Source: AP-15 sp963724435
GTDB taxonomy: Bacteria > Pseudomonadota > Alphaproteobacteria > ATCC43930 > CGMCC-115725
Assembly: GCA_963724435.1 (NCBI GenBank)
Contig: CAVRUN010000007.1
Location: 124,001 to 188,000, forward strand
DNA: 64,000 bases
Reading direction: 5' to 3'
Below, one piece after another: positions 16,825-23,970 of this stretch. Positions within the stretch are counted from its first letter, which is position 1, and each line of letters starts with the position of its first letter. The notes beneath the pieces are model-generated. The model ran no database searches and was not told the origin of the DNA. It saw nothing but the letters and a program-made list of their open reading frames with translations. The translations under genes and the position numbers were made by a program.

Positions 16825-17298
16825 TCATTCCTCACCAACATCGTATCGATATCGTGACTCAGCGAGAATGCGCTGAAGACGCTCTGACACTCTTCTGAGT
16901 TGCAGTTGCAACCCAACGAATCCGGGATCGGCCGTTATCGGTTCGGGCATAATAGTCAACTGTTCCGCCAAATCGCCTAGTGCGATGGGCAAAGCATAAA
17001 GGTCTTCTTGGCTTCCACCCAGGGTTCGCGAGATCTCTCGAGCTTCGATGGTGCACCCCGACGACAACTCCAGCCAAACAATCGCCATCTGCCGCTCGCC
17101 TCTGCCGACGTGATTGCGCGAGGCTTCGAGGTGATTGTGCGCGTCGCCTAGCTTTGCGAGTAACTCGCGACTGCGGACCCGCTGGGCCAAACCCAGCGCC
17201 GCGTCCCGGGCGGCATCTGCAGCACGCTTCACCTTTAATATCTGCCAGATCGCGACTACAAAGCCCAGCACCGTTATCGCCGCGGACGCCCACGCCAA
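16825..17298 (-). CDS. Single-pass membrane protein with coiled coil, unknown function
   Basis: About 157 residues: one membrane segment (ASAAITVLGFVVAIWQILKV), a charged helix (RAADAARDAALGLAQRV) and a soluble domain. The layout (DYLTTDTKVLGTLAWA... then VAIWQILK) is familiar from small bacterial membrane proteins next to nuclease-like or signalling genes, but I cannot name it. No ATG exists in frame upstream; TTG 17298 was used, and a CTG-initiated start about 15 codons earlier is possible. It is directly followed by the 107-residue protein. Confidence 0.6.
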   Translation of the reverse strand: MAWASAAITVLGFVVAIWQILKVKRAADAARDAALGLAQRVRSRELLAKLGDAHNHLEASRNHVGRGERQMAIVWLELSSGCTIEAREISRTLGGSQEDLYALPIALGDLAEQLTIMPEPITADPGFVGLQLQLRRVSERLQRILAESRYRYDVGEE

Positions 17299-17479
17299 AG
17301 TTCCGAGAACTTTTGTATCGGTGGTCAGATAGTCGAACAGCGCGTGGTCCTATGGGGGTAGCAGAGCGAGACAAAAACGTTGGGCGATGCCAGCGCAACA
17401 TGGAAGTGAGAAGGAGTTGCAAGCGCGATTTTCTGAGCTAATCCTTAGCGACTATTACGGGACAGTGGGAGCACATATC

Positions 17480-18448
17480 ATGCCGAAACAGTTTCTGATG
17501 CTGCCGCCGCAGAACGACAAGACCCGTGAATCGGGCGCGCGGCTTGCCGAGGCGCTACCCGAGCTCGACGTAATTGTCGCCGAGGATATCACGCGCGCCG
17601 AGCAGGCGATTGCTACCGCCGAGACCGCTTTCGGCACGCTTCCCCCCGCGTTATTGCGCCGGGCGCGGTATCTCAAATGGCTGCAGGCGCCGCAGGCGGC
17701 ACCGCCCGCCGGCTATTATTATCCGGAGCTGATCGCCCACCCCGTCGAGATCACCAATTTCCGCGAAATATATAACGACCATATCGGCACCCATGTGATG
17801 GCCTTTGTGCTGGCCTTCGCGCGCGGCCTCCAGCGTTACATTCCGCAGCAATTGCGCCGTGAGTGGAAGAAGCCGTCGCAGAATGAGGGGGTCGTCCACC
17901 TGCCCGAGGCGACTGCGCTGATCGTCGGCGTCGGCGGGATCGGCAGCGAAATCGCGCGGCTTGCCACCGCCTTTGGCATGCGGGTGATCGGCGTTGATGA
18001 GCGCCGGCGCCAAGCGCCGCCGGGTGTCGCCGAATTGCATCGCGGCGACGAGCTCGACGCACTGTTGCCGCAAGCCGATTTTGTGATCCTGACGGTGCCG
18101 CATACGCCGGAAACCGAAGGGTTTATGAACCGCGCACGGTTCCAAGAGATGAAGAAGACGGCTTTTTTTATTAATATCGGGCGCGGGTTGACGACCCGGC
18201 TCGACGATCTCGCCGCGGCGATCGAAGCGGGCGAAATCGCCGGCGCCGGGCTCGATGTGTTTGAGCAAGAACCGCTGCCTACCGGCCACAAATTATGGAC
18301 GCTTCCCGGCGTGTTGATTACCCCGCATACCGCCGGCTATGGCCCCTATTTGGACGAGCGGCGCTACGAGATCATCCTCGAGAATTGCCGGCGCTTTCTC
18401 GCAGGCCAACCCTTGCGCAATCTCGTCGACAAAGCCCGCTGGTTCTGA
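17480..18448 (+). CDS. D-isomer-specific 2-hydroxyacid dehydrogenase
   Basis: A 322-residue NAD(P)-dependent oxidoreductase of the D-2-hydroxyacid dehydrogenase family (D-lactate/glyoxylate reductase fold). The nucleotide-binding motif is VGVGGIGSEIA. The catalytic Arg is in NIGRGLTTR, Glu in DVFEQEPLP and His in TPHTAGYG. The ATG at 17480 follows GGGAG. An upstream open frame to 17387 has no support. It stands alone, and the exact substrate is unknown. Confidence 0.9.
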   Translation: MPKQFLMLPPQNDKTRESGARLAEALPELDVIVAEDITRAEQAIATAETAFGTLPPALLRRARYLKWLQAPQAAPPAGYYYPELIAHPVEITNFREIYNDHIGTHVMAFVLAFARGLQRYIPQQLRREWKKPSQNEGVVHLPEATALIVGVGGIGSEIARLATAFGMRVIGVDERRRQAPPGVAELHRGDELDALLPQADFVILTVPHTPETEGFMNRARFQEMKKTAFFINIGRGLTTRLDDLAAAIEAGEIAGAGLDVFEQEPLPTGHKLWTLPGVLITPHTAGYGPYLDERRYEIILENCRRFLAGQPLRNLVDKARWF

Positions 18449-18481
18449 TGAGATAGGTTCCAGTAGAGATAGCGGAGTCGA

Positions 18482-19183
18482 TCAAGGACGGGGTGCGTCG
18501 GCGTGGTCTTTGCGCAGCATCAGCCACTCGGCCACAAGTTTTCCGTCATCGGCCGGAAAGCACTCATCGAGCACCCGCGAGTTAAGAATGCGATCGACGC
18601 GGAAATGACGGATGTCGTTTCTCAATTCGCACCACGCCCCGACGACGGTCACGTCGACATAGAAGGCCATTGCCAGAGGCCATATCGTGCGCCGCGTCTG
18701 ATGTCCGGCCTCGTCGGCATAGTCGATCGCAATCTTGCGAGTCTCGCGAATGGCGCCGCGCAGTTCGGCGAGATCGACGCCGCTGACTAGCGGAGCGCTG
18801 CCGTCGGACACAAACACCCGCGCTGCTACCAGGAGGGGCTGAAGCGGGTCTGGAACCACGGCGGCGAGTTTGGCGAGAACGCTCTCTGCGGCGGCGAGTA
18901 GTTTCGGGTCGCGCAGCCGGCGTAGCAGGCGCACGCCGATCGCGATTGCGTCGGCCTCGTCGGCGGTGAACATCAAAGGCGGCAAGTCGAACCCGCGGCA
19001 CAGCACATAACCGAGCCCCGGGGCGCCTTCGATCGGCACTCGACTCGCTTGTAGCGCCGCGATGTCGCGATAGATCGTGCGCGGCGTGACTTCGAGCATG
19101 TCGGCGAGTGCCGCCGCGGTCATCGGCCGGGCAGCGGTCCGCAAGCTCTGAATGATGTCGAACAGGCGATCGGCGCGGCGCAT
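18482..19183 (-). CDS. YafY-family transcriptional regulator (HTH_11 + WYL)
   Basis: A 233-residue DNA-binding protein. The N-terminal DeoR-like winged helix (TAAALADMLEVTPRTIYRDIAAL) is followed by a WYL-type ligand domain (residues 130-225, with AMAFYVDVTVVGAWCELR). Divergent from a cupin gene. The 83-base gap between them holds a perfect 7-bp inverted repeat, its likely operator. Such regulators in Alphaproteobacteria commonly repress a neighbouring small cupin or VOC gene. The ATG is at 19183. Confidence 0.9.
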   Translation of the reverse strand: MRRADRLFDIIQSLRTAARPMTAAALADMLEVTPRTIYRDIAALQASRVPIEGAPGLGYVLCRGFDLPPLMFTADEADAIAIGVRLLRRLRDPKLLAAAESVLAKLAAVVPDPLQPLLVAARVFVSDGSAPLVSGVDLAELRGAIRETRKIAIDYADEAGHQTRRTIWPLAMAFYVDVTVVGAWCELRNDIRHFRVDRILNSRVLDECFPADDGKLVAEWLMLRKDHADAPRP

Positions 19184-19202
19184 CGCTTCGGCCCTGATCG
19201 TA

Positions 19203-19220
19203 CTGACAGAACGCTGTCAG
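19203..19220. promoter_or_regulatory. Perfect palindrome, probable operator of the YafY-family regulator
   Basis: CTGACAG at 19203-19209 and CTGTCAG at 19214-19220 form a perfect 7-bp inverted repeat around AACG. It lies in the 83 bases between the regulator (minus) and the cupin gene (plus), so one dimer could control both promoters. The operator role is inferred from position and symmetry. Confidence 0.7.
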
Positions 19221-19266
19221 CATGCCTCCGTTAAATTGGCGTCGCAATAATTTGACGGAGGAATTG

Positions 19267-19695
19267 ATGGGCTCTACCAATATCGATATCGATGCTGCCC
19301 CATGGACGGTCGGGACTGCGTTCTGCGGACCCGCGGCGGTTTACGACGGCCAGGAAATCGTCCAAGTGAAGCGGTTGAGCGACCGCCGGTCCGAAGGCGG
19401 CGGCAGCGCTTGGCTGGTCAAGTTCTCGCCACCCCCGGGCAAGCTGATCAAGATCGTTGCCACGGCGCGCTCCGACGAGCATGTCTTCAATCTCGAAGGC
19501 GGCCGCGGCACCAAGACCGGACAACCGGCGCGTTCTTCCGGTGGCTACTTGCTAAATCCTGAGGGCCAGCCGCACAGCGCCCTTATCGGCCAGGAAACCA
19601 TTGCTTTCGTCGTCTATTCCGGGGAGTTGGACGAGGTGCACTCGATGGAGGTCGTCGATATCGAGCCGGCTGGCGGGACCGATCCTGACCGCTAA
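19267..19695 (+). CDS. Small cupin-like protein
   Basis: 142 residues of a ChrR/cupin-like barrel: WLVKFSPPPGKLIKIVA, then the metal-ligand-like SDEHVFNLEGG and a later His in GQPHSALIG, ending in a YSGELDEVHSMEVV strand. The ATG at 19267 has GGAGG 5 bases upstream. Divergent from the YafY-type regulator, which probably controls it through the palindrome between them. The ligand or reaction is unknown. Confidence 0.8.
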   Translation: MGSTNIDIDAAPWTVGTAFCGPAAVYDGQEIVQVKRLSDRRSEGGGSAWLVKFSPPPGKLIKIVATARSDEHVFNLEGGRGTKTGQPARSSGGYLLNPEGQPHSALIGQETIAFVVYSGELDEVHSMEVVDIEPAGGTDPDR

Positions 19696-19788
19696 CCCCG
19701 TCGCGCCCTTTAAGAAAGATAACCCATGTGCGGAGACGGTCGTCAGTGCCCGCCTTACGTATGCGATGGACTCCGCCGCTTATACCGG

Positions 19789-19817
19789 TTGACAAGTGAC
19801 GCCACAGACCGTGACGC
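19789..19817 (+). promoter_or_regulatory. Possible promoter for the manganese riboswitch transcript
   Basis: A consensus TTGACA (19789-19794) stands 33-38 bases before the riboswitch. The best-placed -10, 17 bases on, is poor (TGACGC), so only the -35 is convincing. A start near 19824 would begin the transcript right at the aptamer. Confidence 0.4.
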
Positions 19818-19826
19818 AATTGCCAT

Positions 19827-19936
19827 TGGGGAGTAGCTTCCGCCAGTAATTTCGGCGGGACCGTGTCAACAGGCTCGCGCCTCGGCGCGTGGCACGGCCG
19901 GCAGAGGGAATATGCCCTGCCTTGCGAGACCAGTAC
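19827..19936 (+). ncRNA. yybP-ykoY manganese riboswitch
   Basis: The leader of mntP carries the conserved elements of this aptamer family in order: TGGGGAGTAGC at the 5' side, GTGTCAACAGGCTCG in the middle, and GCGAGACC at the 3' side, with GC-rich stem loops between them. The Escherichia coli mntP leader has the same layout. Mn2+ binding is expected to raise expression of the exporter. Identification is from motif and context; I could not run a covariance model. Confidence 0.9.
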
Positions 19937-19976
19937 GCATCCGGGGCCGATCCGGCCGGCTCCGAAGTTGCGTACT
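19932..19976 (+). promoter_or_regulatory. Long hairpin between aptamer and mntP, possible expression platform
   Basis: AGTACGCA (19932-19939) pairs perfectly with TGCGTACT (19969-19976), enclosing a GC-rich segment that can itself fold. Its left arm overlaps the 3' edge of the aptamer (GACCAGTA), so it could compete with ligand-bound folding. It has no U-tract, which favours control of translation start over termination. Confidence 0.5.
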
Positions 19977-20001
19977 GCTCTTGTCCGGCGCGGCGCCCCC
20001 G

Positions 20002-20553
20002 ATGAACCCACTCGCGATTATCGTCACCGCCTTCAGCATGTCGGCCGATGCCTTTGCCGCGGCGCTTGCGAAAGGAGCGGCGCTCGATCGCCCTCCTTTT
20101 GGAGAGGCGTTGCGCTGCGGTCTGATCTTCGGGGTGGTCGAAGCGTTTATGTCGGTTATCGGCTGGACGCTGGGCGCTGCTGTAAATGGCCCCGGCTATG
20201 TCGCGGCGGACCGGTGGATCGCATTTGCCGTGCTGGCGGCGATCGGTGTCAAAATGATCTATGACGGCCTGCGGCGCGCCGCCGGCGAGGAAAAACCAAA
20301 GCGGCACTCGACCCGCTTGTTGGTCGTGACCGCGATCGGCACCAGCATCGACGCGCTGGCGGTCGGGGTGAGCCTCGCTCTACTCGGCATCGGAATCATC
20401 GCGACGGCCGCCGCGATTGGCGTCGCGACATTCATGATGACAGCATTCGGGATCCTGCTCGGCAGGGCGCTCGGCGGACGCTATGGCCGCCTCGCCGAGA
20501 CGCTGGGCGGCGCCGGCCAGATCGCGGTCGGCGTCAAGATCCTGTTCGGCTAG
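20002..20553 (+). CDS. mntP: Manganese efflux pump MntP
   Basis: A 183-residue inner-membrane Mn2+ exporter with six membrane segments. The duplicated acidic signatures are SMSADAFAAALAKGA in the first helix and GTSIDALAVGVSLAL in the fourth. The ATG at 20002 lacks an obvious ribosome site, fitting control by the leader. A yybP-ykoY riboswitch lies directly upstream. The gene is convergent with the amidohydrolase gene 13 bases away. Confidence 0.95.
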   Translation: MNPLAIIVTAFSMSADAFAAALAKGAALDRPPFGEALRCGLIFGVVEAFMSVIGWTLGAAVNGPGYVAADRWIAFAVLAAIGVKMIYDGLRRAAGEEKPKRHSTRLLVVTAIGTSIDALAVGVSLALLGIGIIATAAAIGVATFMMTAFGILLGRALGGRYGRLAETLGGAGQIAVGVKILFG

Positions 20554-20566
20554 CCGCCGGGCTCAC

Positions 20567-21679
20567 TCAGGCGTCGAAACCGTACAGCCGGGCGGCGTTA
20601 CCGCGGGTGATCTTAAACTTGTCTTCGGCGCTCGCCTCCTTGAAGTCGCGCACCACGACGTCCTGCGAACGCGGCCAGGATGATGCCTGATGCGGATAGT
20701 CCGACGACCACATCATGCGGTCGACGCCGATAAAGGAGCGATTGGCGACCCCGACAAAGTCGTCGATATAGGTGCACCACATCTGGCGCTGGAAATACTC
20801 GCTCGGCTTCATCTTATTGGTAAACCCGGAGGCGATGCGCGAGCGCTCGAAGGTGCGGTCCATGCGCTGTAGGTAATAGGGGATCCAGCCGCAGTTGTTC
20901 TCGGCCGAGACGATCTGTAATTGCGGAAATCGGTCAAGCACCCCGGAGAAAATCAGGACGCTGAACGAGCGCTCGACCTCGTGCGCCAACACGGTCGCGC
21001 GCATATAGCGCTCGCCCCAATTATACTGGCTTTCCATGCCCATCCCGGTGATCGCGTGCAGGCTGACCGGCATGCGCAATTCCTGCGCCGCGCCCCAGAA
21101 TGGGTCATACATGTCAGAACTATACGGGCGGTCTTCCGGCGGCGAGCACCAGATCATGGCCCCTTTGAGCCCCATTTTAGCGCAGCGTTCGAGTTCTCGG
21201 GCCCCGGCCTTCGGATCATACAGCGAAATCATCGCCAGCCCGGCCATGTGCTGGGGGTCGTAGCCGACGAATTCGGTAAGCCAGTCGTTGTAAACACGGA
21301 AACAATCGGCCTGCAGTCCGGCGTCCTTCAGCCAGAAAATGCGAAAGCCGAGCGTTGTGTACAGCACGTCGGCCTCGACCCCGTCGACCGCATTGTCCTT
21401 CTGCCGTTCGGCCGGGTCCCAACCGCCCGGGCGGGCGTCGGCATAAGTTGCCTTGGTCAGGAATTCCTTCAATTCCTCGGGGCTCTTGCCGGCGCCGAGC
21501 CCGATGCCGATCGGATGCGGCGCATAGCCTTCGTAATAGAAATAGGCTCCTTCCTTACCCGGCGGGTTGACCATCAGATGCGGCGCGCGTTCGCGGTATT
21601 TGCTATCGACCCGCTCGCTCCACAAATTGGGTGGCTCGCTGACGTGCGAGTCCGCTGAGATCAGCTTGTATTCCGCCAT
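20567..21679 (-). CDS. Amidohydrolase 2-family metal-dependent hydrolase
   Basis: A 370-residue TIM-barrel enzyme of the ACMSD-like amidohydrolase family (PF04909). Seen: the N-terminal ISADSHVSEP, MIWCSPPEDRPYS, the HAITG strand with a metal-type His, the SAENNCGWIPYYL block and the C-terminal MMWSSDYPHQASSWP with the catalytic Asp. Members act as decarboxylases or hydrolases on aromatic or small carboxylates. GGAGG stands 5 bases before the ATG. No pathway neighbours reveal the substrate. Confidence 0.9.
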   Translation of the reverse strand: MAEYKLISADSHVSEPPNLWSERVDSKYRERAPHLMVNPPGKEGAYFYYEGYAPHPIGIGLGAGKSPEELKEFLTKATYADARPGGWDPAERQKDNAVDGVEADVLYTTLGFRIFWLKDAGLQADCFRVYNDWLTEFVGYDPQHMAGLAMISLYDPKAGARELERCAKMGLKGAMIWCSPPEDRPYSSDMYDPFWGAAQELRMPVSLHAITGMGMESQYNWGERYMRATVLAHEVERSFSVLIFSGVLDRFPQLQIVSAENNCGWIPYYLQRMDRTFERSRIASGFTNKMKPSEYFQRQMWCTYIDDFVGVANRSFIGVDRMMWSSDYPHQASSWPRSQDVVVRDFKEASAEDKFKITRGNAARLYGFDA

Positions 21680-21852
21680 CTAACCCTCCCTCCAATAAAT
21701 CCTGGCCGCTTTTTGTCCGCGGCGCGCCAGGCTCGGCGCTGAGTAGCGCAGGATCGTAGCTGAGGTTAATTGATCGCGTCCAGAGCTCCTTCGGCAGCTG
21801 CCGACGGCTTGGAGATAGGCCCGGCTCGGGTCGATCGGTTTATGATGACCGA

Positions 21853-22485
21853 ATGGTTGACGTTACTGCCTTCGAAGAGCCTGGGGTTCGTGGGTTCCTG
21901 CACCGCCCGGACACTGCGCCGGGCCGCGGGCTAGTGCTTACGCACGGCGCCGGCGGCAATTGCACTATGCCCCTGCTGGTCGCCGCGGCGAATGCGTTCG
22001 CCGAGGCCGGCCTTTATGTGATGCGCTGCGACCTGCCGTTTCGCCAACGCCGTCCGAAGGGTCCGCCTTCGCCCTCGACCGCGGCCGCCGACCGCGCCGG
22101 ATTGAAGATTGCCGTTGAAGCAGTCCGGGGCTTGGTGCCGGGGCCAGTGTTTCTTGGCGGGCAATCGTACGGCGGGCGCCAGGCGACGATGCTCGCGGCC
22201 GACGAACCGGAAATCGCAGCAGGGCTGCTACTATTCTCCTACCCATTGCACCCGCCGGGAAAGCCCGATCGGCTACGCACCGAGCATTTTCCACGGCTGC
22301 AGGTGCGCGCCATATTTGTGCAGGGCACGGCTGACCCGTTTGGCGCGGTCGCCGAGATCAAAGCAGCCCTTTCATCCATCCCAGCGCCCACCCAGCTGAT
22401 CGCGATCGAGAGCGCCGGCCACGATCTGAAGCGCGGGGGGTTCGATTTCGCGCCAGTGGTCGCGGCGCTGGTAGCCACTTCGTAA
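21853..22485 (+). CDS. Alpha/beta-hydrolase, dienelactone-hydrolase/KANL3-like
   Basis: A 210-residue serine hydrolase fold. The oxyanion strand is VLTHGAGGNCTMP, the nucleophile elbow GGQSYGGRQA (Gly-x-Ser-x-Gly), the acid Asp in GTADPFG and the His in ESAGHDLKRGG. Length and the HGAGG motif match the Tex30/KANL3-like group of uncharacterised hydrolases. Divergent from the amidohydrolase; the next small gene starts two bases after its stop. Confidence 0.88.
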   Translation: MVDVTAFEEPGVRGFLHRPDTAPGRGLVLTHGAGGNCTMPLLVAAANAFAEAGLYVMRCDLPFRQRRPKGPPSPSTAAADRAGLKIAVEAVRGLVPGPVFLGGQSYGGRQATMLAADEPEIAAGLLLFSYPLHPPGKPDRLRTEHFPRLQVRAIFVQGTADPFGAVAEIKAALSSIPAPTQLIAIESAGHDLKRGGFDFAPVVAALVATS

Positions 22486-22486
22486 G

Positions 22487-22768
22487 GTGTCGGCAGTGGC
22501 CGCCCGCGCTGTGAACCAAGCTGTTCTGGCCGGCTCGATCTGGCTCATGACGAGTGCCGCCGCCAGCCCTCAGTCTAATTCCAGCGCGACATACACTTCG
22601 ATGATCGAGGCGATCTGCCGGCAATACGCCGCAGCCCCATCGGCATTGCCGGCTAGCCAATTGTTCGTGCAATGCATGGTCGAGCGGCGCTGCCACGTGA
22701 TTACCGGCTCATCGGGCTATCAGTGCGAACAACCGGGCCCCTACACCTGGCACGGTGGCGGATACTAA
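22487..22768 (+). CDS. Small secreted Cys-containing protein
   Basis: A 93-residue exported protein starting at GTG 22487, immediately after the hydrolase stop. A hydrophobic leader (QAVLAGSIWLMTSAAAS) is followed by a short conserved-looking body with four Cys: AICRQYA, FVQCMVERRCHV and YQCEQPGP, ending in TWHGGGY. The ICRQYA...QCM.ERRC pattern recurs in small alphaproteobacterial periplasmic proteins I have seen without known function. Probably two disulfides. Confidence 0.65.
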   Translation: MSAVAARAVNQAVLAGSIWLMTSAAASPQSNSSATYTSMIEAICRQYAAAPSALPASQLFVQCMVERRCHVITGSSGYQCEQPGPYTWHGGGY

Positions 22769-22839
22769 CGATCTCGGCTAAATCGTCACTGATCCGAACG
22801 CTCACGCGGAGGCAGATCGCCAGCCGGCCGCCAGGTGAC

Positions 22840-23865
22840 TCAAGCTTTACGGCGACGGCGCGGCGGCGGCGCCTCGGCGGCGGGCTCCCGAGCGGCTTCC
22901 TCGCGGGTTCGGCGACGGCGTGGAGCAGGTGCATCTGCCGCTGCGGTCTCAGTTTCGACCGCGGGCTGCTTGTCGCGGCCTCCCGAAACCGGCAACAGCA
23001 GCGCCGGCTGCCGGCGATCGCCAGGTTTGCCGCCGCGCCGGGCTGATGCCGGCGAAGGTTGCGATGCGGCGGGAGCGGTCCGCCCCGCGCCAGCCTCTTC
23101 GCGCGCCAGGCTGCGCTTTAGCGCGTCCATCAGATTGATCACCTTGGGCGGCTCTTCGTCCTCTTCCGGGGGCGCCATCACCTCGCCCTTCAGCTTGCTC
23201 TGCACCAATTCGCGCAACGCGTCCTGGTAGCGGTCGTGAAAATTGGTCGGTTCGAAGACGCCGGCCTTGCGCTCGATGATGGTTTCGGCGAGCGCCACCA
23301 ACTCGGGGTCGACCTCGCCCTCTTCTTTGTCGCCGAAATCGGCGGTGCGGACTTCGTCATTGGCGCGCAGAGTCGACATTACGAGACCCGCACCGCGCGG
23401 CTCGATCACCACTTGCCGCTCGCGGTTGGCCAGTACGATGCGGCCAAGGCCAACCTTGTTGGCGCGGGTCATCGCTTCGCCGATCACGCGAAACGTCTCG
23501 CCCGCGATCTGGCCGTCGGGATACACGTAGTAGGGGGTGTCGAGATAGAGCGGATCGAGCTCGTCGCGGCTGACAAAGCGATCAAGTTCAATGATCTTCG
23601 ACGAGTCGATCTTTAAATCGCGTAGTTCGTCGTCGCTGATTTCGACATAGCGGTCGCGGTCGAATTCAAAGCCTTTGACGATCTGATCGCGGCTTAGCTC
23701 TTCTCCGGTCTTGGAGTCGAACAAGCGCTGCGAAACCCGGTTTCCAGTCTTCGAATTCAGCTGATTTAGGCGAATTCGCTTCGCCTCGGTCGTTGCCGGG
23801 GTCAGGTAGACCGGGCAAGTGACGAGAGAAAGACGAAGAAACCCGCTCCAACTCGCGCGCGGCAT
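22840..23865 (-). CDS. ku: Non-homologous end-joining protein Ku
   Basis: Homodimeric ring protein that binds double-strand DNA ends and recruits LigD. 341 residues: the Ku core from SWSGFLRLSLVTCPVYL to about residue 255, with YVYPDGQIAGETFRVI and FHDRYQDALRELV, then a long basic Ala/Pro/Arg-rich tail (PAPRRRRTREEA, PPPRRRRKA), which in bacterial Ku proteins aids DNA binding and LigD recruitment. GGAG lies 6 bases before the ATG. It is divergent from ligD across a 105-base shared promoter region. Confidence 0.97.
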   Translation of the reverse strand: MPRASWSGFLRLSLVTCPVYLTPATTEAKRIRLNQLNSKTGNRVSQRLFDSKTGEELSRDQIVKGFEFDRDRYVEISDDELRDLKIDSSKIIELDRFVSRDELDPLYLDTPYYVYPDGQIAGETFRVIGEAMTRANKVGLGRIVLANRERQVVIEPRGAGLVMSTLRANDEVRTADFGDKEEGEVDPELVALAETIIERKAGVFEPTNFHDRYQDALRELVQSKLKGEVMAPPEEDEEPPKVINLMDALKRSLAREEAGAGRTAPAASQPSPASARRGGKPGDRRQPALLLPVSGGRDKQPAVETETAAADAPAPRRRRTREEAAREPAAEAPPPRRRRKA

Positions 23866-23970
23866 GTCGATCTCCTATGCTGCGCCATTACAATCCGCAT
23901 TATCTAATAACACAAATGGGATGGGGTGGCCCCGGGCGCGAGACGGATTTTTGACGGATGGTCGGCGGCG

